Below are positions 6,296 to 8,952 of a stretch of DNA of 8,952 nucleotides, piece by piece. A program made the position numbers and the translations under genes. This DNA is from Candidatus Hydrogenedentota bacterium (GTDB lineage: Bacteria; Hydrogenedentota; Hydrogenedentia; Hydrogenedentales; SLHB01), in the NCBI GenBank assembly GCA_022706165.1, contig JAKJDA010000098.1, positions 1 to 8,952 of the forward strand, read 5' to 3'. How positions within the stretch are numbered: position 1 is the stretch's first letter; each line of letters opens with the position of its first letter. The notes below the pieces were generated by a model. The model was not told where the DNA came from and made no database searches. It was given only the letters and a program-made list of their open reading frames with translations.

Positions 6296-6739
6296 ATGCG
6301 TAAAGTATCCGTGATCCTGGCGTTGTTGTCGTGCACATGTTTGATCGGCTGCCCCAGCACCTCTGGTGGAACAGGCTTGGTGGGAAAATGGCTCTACATG
6401 GACCCCGCCGGGAGCGGCGTGGGAATCAAGTTTGATTTTCGCTCCACCGGAAGGTTTTCCCTGGAGATCATCACGCCCCAGACCGCTGACAGGCTGGCAG
6501 CACGGGGAACTTACACGACCGACACAACCGTCACTCCCAACGAGATCATGATGCTGGTCGACGGAGTGGGCGCAATAGAAAACGGCAAATGGAAATGGTT
6601 CTCACTGACCGAAGATGAACAATACTACTACTACGCTATTTATGAATTGCTACAGAATGGCAAATTGGCCATGGAACTTAGTGAATACGAAATGCCAACG
6701 GAATTCACCGGAAATGCCGCAATCTTCACGCGGCAGTAG
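6296..6739 (+). CDS. Small secreted lipoprotein, lipocalin-like, function unknown
   Basis: A 147-residue lipoprotein. The signal peptide has a basic start (M-R-K), a hydrophobic core and the lipobox L-I-G-C with Cys19 as the lipidated residue, followed by a Gly/Ser/Thr-rich linker. The mature part is mostly alternating hydrophobic/polar strands: GLVGKWLY (27-34), FDFRSTGRFSLEI (46-58), ARGTYTTD (69-76) and EIMMLVD (83-89). That order (GKW, then 'F-F-STG-F', then 'GTY') resembles short lipocalin-like or TIGR03067-type beta-barrel domains that bind small hydrophobic ligands, but this is pattern resemblance only. A run of four tyrosines (110-113) is unusual. The ATG at 6296 is certain in practice: AAGGAGG (6281-6287) precedes it by 8 nt, and it places the signal peptide at the N-terminus. 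It is transcribed alone from the promoter at 6170-6199. The coding sequence is less G+C-rich than its neighbours. Confidence 0.85.
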   Translation: MRKVSVILALLSCTCLIGCPSTSGGTGLVGKWLYMDPAGSGVGIKFDFRSTGRFSLEIITPQTADRLAARGTYTTDTTVTPNEIMMLVDGVGAIENGKWKWFSLTEDEQYYYYAIYELLQNGKLAMELSEYEMPTEFTGNAAIFTRQ

Positions 6740-6764
6740 GTTCGCGAACCGGTTCGGCGCCGAA
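6739..6764. repeat. Three overlapping or adjacent 12-bp palindromes
   Basis: GGTTCGCGAACC (6739-6750), CGAACCGGTTCG (6745-6756) and TTCGGCGCCGAA (6753-6764) are each their own reverse complement. They begin at the last base of the lipoprotein stop codon. The RNA could fold in alternative ways. They may help end transcription or protect the 3' end. Confidence 0.5.
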
Positions 6765-6782
6765 GCGTAACCGATGACGCAT

Positions 6783-6812
6783 GGGGCGGGACGCCGAGCA
6801 GGCGCCCGCCCC
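6783..6812. terminator. Strong GC hairpin between convergent genes, no T-run
   Basis: GGGGCGGG (6783-6790) pairs with CCCGCCCC (6805-6812). After a bulged A, CGCC (6792-6795) pairs with GGCG (6801-6804) around the loop GAGCA, giving 12 pairs in all. It lies between the converging lipoprotein and trans-sulfuration genes, so it could serve both as a pause or 3'-end structure. It lacks the T-tract of a standard intrinsic terminator on either strand. Confidence 0.5.
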
Positions 6813-6826
6813 GTCGCCTTGGATCC

Positions 6827-7969
6827 CTATACGTTTCCGAAGGCTTTTTCCAGGTCTGCGATGAGGTCATCGAGATGTTCGATGCCGACGGAGATGCGGA
6901 CGAGGTCTTCGGTGATGCCGATCGCGGCGCGGACATCCTCGGGCATGGAGACGTGGGTCATCGTGCAGGGGTGCTCAATGAGCGACTCGACGCCCCCGAG
7001 CGATTCCGCGAGCGTAAACAGATTGACGCCGCCCAGCAGGCGGAAGACCTCTTCGCGCCCGCCGTTGACACGAAACGAGAAGGTGCCGCCGAAACCAGTC
7101 ATTTGCGTAAGCGCTAATGCGTGTTGCGGGTGGCTTTCGAGGCCGGGGTGCAACACAGAAGCCACCTTGGGATGTTTCTCGAGCCAGCGCGCGATGCCGA
7201 TCGCATTGCGGTTATGCTCCTCCATGCGGATAGCGAGGGTCTTGATGCCGCGCAACACGAGGAAACAATCCTGCGGCCCGGAGCAGGTTCCCATCGCGTT
7301 TTGCAGGAAACCGATTTGCTCGGCCAGCGCCGGGTCTTTCACAACCACCGCCCCGCCGACAACGTCGCTGTGGCCGTTGATATACTTCGTGGTCGAATGC
7401 ACGACGATGTCGATGCCGAATTCGAGCGGCCGCTGGAAATACGGCGAGAGAAACGTGTTGTCGCAAATCGTCGTGACATTGCGTTCGCGCGCCACGTTTG
7501 CCACCGCCGCAAGATCGACAAGATTCATGAGCGGATTGGTTGGCGTCTCGATCCAGACGGCCTTGGTGTCTGGGCAGATGGCTTTTTGAAGCGCCGCCAC
7601 GTCGCGCAGGTTCACGAACTCGATGTCCACGCCTTTTGGCGCAATCACGCTCATCAGCAAACGATAGGTGCCGCCGTAGAGGTCGTCGTGAATGATAAGG
7701 TGATCGCCGGGACCGTACATGGCCAGCACGGTGGCTTCCGCGGCCATGCCGGTCGCGAAAGCAAACCCGAACTCGCCGCCTTCCAACGAAGCCAGACAGC
7801 GTTCAAGCGTCTTGCGGGTCGGATTGCCGCTGCGCGAATAATCGAACTCGCCCGGTTGATTGACGCCTTGGAACGCGAACGTCGACGTCTGGTAGATGGG
7901 CGTCATCACCGCGCCATACGCGGCGTCAGGACCCTGACCTGCGTGAATCGAACGTGTCTTGAAATGCAC
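6827..7969 (-). CDS. Trans-sulfuration enzyme, PLP-dependent (cystathionine gamma-synthase/gamma-lyase family)
   Basis: A 380-residue pyridoxal-phosphate enzyme of the Cys/Met metabolism family, full length for the group. It either joins O-acyl-homoserine and cysteine to cystathionine or splits cystathionine to cysteine; sequence alone does not settle which. Visible features: YSRSGNPTR (44-52), where Tyr44 and Arg46 hold the cofactor phosphate of the partner subunit; ATGMAA (72-77); DDLYGGTYRL (95-104) with Tyr98 stacking on the ring; ETPTNP (141-146); CDNTF (169-173) with Asp170 at the ring nitrogen; STTKYINGHSD (192-202) with the Schiff-base Lys195; and SLGGVESLIEHP near the C-terminus. The start is GTG at 7967-7969, supported by GGAGG (7977-7981) 7 nt upstream; no in-frame ATG fits. 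It lies downstream of cysK on the same strand, consistent with a cysteine/homocysteine interconversion unit. The cytoplasmic homotetramer is known of the family. Confidence 0.92.
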   Translation of the reverse strand: MHFKTRSIHAGQGPDAAYGAVMTPIYQTSTFAFQGVNQPGEFDYSRSGNPTRKTLERCLASLEGGEFGFAFATGMAAEATVLAMYGPGDHLIIHDDLYGGTYRLLMSVIAPKGVDIEFVNLRDVAALQKAICPDTKAVWIETPTNPLMNLVDLAAVANVARERNVTTICDNTFLSPYFQRPLEFGIDIVVHSTTKYINGHSDVVGGAVVVKDPALAEQIGFLQNAMGTCSGPQDCFLVLRGIKTLAIRMEEHNRNAIGIARWLEKHPKVASVLHPGLESHPQHALALTQMTGFGGTFSFRVNGGREEVFRLLGGVNLFTLAESLGGVESLIEHPCTMTHVSMPEDVRAAIGITEDLVRISVGIEHLDDLIADLEKAFGNV

Positions 7970-8000
7970 TGATTTGCCTCCGGGTTTTAAGACAAAGAGT

Positions 8001-8069
8001 TATTTTGACAGGATTTACAGGCTGGAGGAAAGGCCGATCCCCACTCCTCTTCAATCATGTCAATCATGT
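8001..8069. repeat. Low-complexity repeat element with imperfect inverted arms
   Basis: The 122-nt cysK/trans-sulfuration spacer is AT-richer than its neighbours. TTGACAGGATTTACAGG (8005-8021) on the plus strand resembles, in inverted orientation, the stretch 8052-8080, which reads ACAGGA...TTTACATGATTGACATGATTG on the minus strand. CAATCATGT is repeated exactly in tandem (8052-8060, 8061-8069). GAGGA (8025-8029) pairs with TCCTC (8045-8049) in the centre. ACAGGATTTACAGG-like strings recur, from memory, between genes in many environmental bacterial genomes, so this may be one copy of a dispersed element. That recollection was not checked. Confidence 0.45.
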
Positions 8070-8091
8070 AAAACTCTCCTGTTTCTTCTTG

Positions 8092-8952
8092 CTATTCCGT
8101 CTGAAACAGGGGTGTCGACAAATACCGTTCGCCGCTGTCCGGCAGCACGACGACAATGGTCTTGCCTGCATACTCGTCGCGCGCAGCGAGCCGCAACGCC
8201 ACGGCCGTGGCCGCGCCGCAACTGATGCCGCTCAAAATGCCCTCTTCCAAGGCAAGACGCCGCGCCGTCTCAAAGGCATCCTCGTTGGTGACCGTCTCGA
8301 TCTTGTCGACCAAACTCAAATCCAACACGTCCGGCTTGAACCCTGCGCCGATGCCCTGGATCTTGTGCGGGCCGGGCGAACCTCCGGACAGCACCGGCGA
8401 GGCGGCGGGCTCGACGGCCACGCTCTGGATAGCCTTGCCTTTTTCCCTCTTGATGTACTTGCTCACGCCGGTGATGGTGCCGCCGGTGCCGACGCCCGCA
8501 ACCAGGACGTCGATCGTCCCCTCGGTGTCGTTCCAAATTTCCGGACCGGTGGTCTTGAAATGAATCTCCGGATTGGCCGGATTCTTGAATTGATGGGGAA
8601 TAAAGTAGCCAGGATTTTCCTGCGCCAACCGTTCCGCCTCCGCAATGGCCCCCGGCATGCCCTTCGTGCCAGGCGTCAGAATGAGTTCCGCGCCCAACGC
8701 CTTCAAGACCTGCCGCCGCTCGATGCTCATCGTCTCGGGCATGGTCAGAATGAGCTTGTAGCCGCGCGCCGCCGCGACAAAGGCAAGCGCGATGCCGGTG
8801 TTGCCCGAAGTCGGCTCGACAATCACGGTGTCTTTGGTGAGCTTGCCGGCTTTTTCAGCAGCTTCGATCATCGCCAGACCGATTCGGTCCTTCACGCTCG
8901 ACAGCGGATTAAAAAACTCGCACTTGGCGAGCACGGTTGCCCCACCGGCGGG
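8092..8952 (-). CDS. cysK: Cysteine synthase (O-acetylserine sulfhydrylase), 5' end outside the window
   Basis: 286 residues of a PLP-dependent cysteine synthase, which makes cysteine from O-acetylserine and sulfide in the cytoplasm. The reading frame continues to the window edge (P-A-G-G-A-T, then V-L-A-K), so the true start is outside and roughly 20-25 N-terminal residues are missing, judged from the usual ~305-310. Counting from the edge: NPLSSVKDR (15-23) with the Schiff-base Lys21; [11 protein letters not shown] (46-56), the substrate loop; [10 protein letters not shown] (71-80); PHQFKNPAN (119-127); [10 protein letters not shown] (153-162), the phosphate-binding loop; IQGIGAGF; and SGISCGAA near the C-terminus, holding the Ser that contacts the PLP nitrogen, with Cys where Ser is common next to it. 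The close match to CysK motifs favours it over cystathionine beta-synthase or CysM. It is followed by the trans-sulfuration gene 122 nt downstream. Confidence 0.93.
   Translation of the reverse strand, partial: PAGGATVLAKCEFFNPLSSVKDRIGLAMIEAAEKAGKLTKDTVIVEPTSGNTGIALAFVAAARGYKLILTMPETMSIERRQVLKALGAELILTPGTKGMPGAIAEAERLAQENPGYFIPHQFKNPANPEIHFKTTGPEIWNDTEGTIDVLVAGVGTGGTITGVSKYIKREKGKAIQSVAVEPAASPVLSGGSPGPHKIQGIGAGFKPDVLDLSLVDKIETVTNEDAFETARRLALEEGILSGISCGAATAVALRLAARDEYAGKTIVVVLPDSGERYLSTPLFQTE

Noticed and set aside
6774..7589. Plus-strand open frame of 271 codons
   Set aside because: It starts inside the intergenic hairpin and runs antisense to the PLP enzyme, with Ser/Arg/Thr-rich composition typical of a shadow frame.
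7121..7972. Plus-strand open frame of 283 codons opposite the trans-sulfuration gene
   Set aside because: Antisense shadow; the minus strand carries all PLP-enzyme motifs.
8058..8063. TTGACA on the minus strand in the cysK spacer as a promoter for the trans-sulfuration gene
   Set aside because: The position 17 nt downstream reads GGATCG, which is no -10 match; the TTGACA belongs to the tandem repeat.
8052..8069. Tandem CAATCATGT repeats as a CRISPR array
   Set aside because: Two adjacent 9-bp copies with no spacers do not fit CRISPR.

Overview
This is a G+C-rich (about 60% by eye) bacterial chromosomal window with eight protein genes. The first and last are cut by the window edges. I see no RNA genes, CRISPR array, transposase, integrase or phage genes. 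Two features recall environmental bacteria of the Planctomycetota/Verrucomicrobiota/Hydrogenedentota kind: a Tat-exported Gfo/Idh/MocA oxidoreductase, and a short lipoprotein whose sequence pattern recalls small planctomycete domains. This taxonomic guess is weak, because no ribosomal or marker gene is present.

Layout. (1) Positions 1-3634, plus strand: the 3' part of a metallo-beta-lactamase-fold hydrolase; a two-domain protein joining a family-2 (dolichol-phosphate-mannose-synthase-like) glycosyltransferase to a class I SAM methyltransferase; and a MATE-family multidrug/Na+ antiporter. A small hairpin and a weak -10-like element lie between the fusion gene and the MATE gene. (2) Positions 3656-5965, minus strand: a zinc-ribbon-containing SAM methyltransferase followed 39 nt downstream by the Tat-exported oxidoreductase. 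They are probably one operon, and it converges tail-to-tail on the MATE gene with only 21 nt between the stop codons. (3) Positions 5966-6295: a 330-nt divergent intergenic region holding an island of about 100 bp with roughly one-fifth G+C. It contains a perfect TTGACA -35, an extended -10, a perfect 7-2-7 inverted repeat and a nine-codon mini-ORF. The promoter faces a small lipoprotein gene (6296-6739) that has a near-ideal Shine-Dalgarno. (4) Positions 6740-6826: a compact run of palindromes plus a strong GC hairpin between convergent genes. (5) Positions 6827-8952, minus strand: cysteine synthase (cysK, 5' end outside the window) followed by a trans-sulfuration enzyme. The 122-nt spacer between them carries a low-complexity, imperfectly inverted repeat.

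How the genes may work together. The cysK/trans-sulfuration pair clearly belongs to cysteine/methionine/homocysteine metabolism. The fusion glycosyltransferase-methyltransferase and the zinc-ribbon methyltransferase suggest glycan or polyisoprenyl-sugar synthesis and modification, but no complete glycan cluster is visible. The exported oxidoreductase probably acts on a sugar or sugar derivative outside the cytoplasm. The MATE pump and the MBL hydrolase have no evident link to their neighbours.

Most of the window is ordinary accessory metabolism. The points most worth checking are the glycosyltransferase domain that has lost its DxD metal motif while fused to an intact-looking methyltransferase, the AT-rich regulatory island driving an orphan lipoprotein, and the intergenic palindromes and repeats. 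I found no convincing evidence of a new defence, mobile or RNA-based system.
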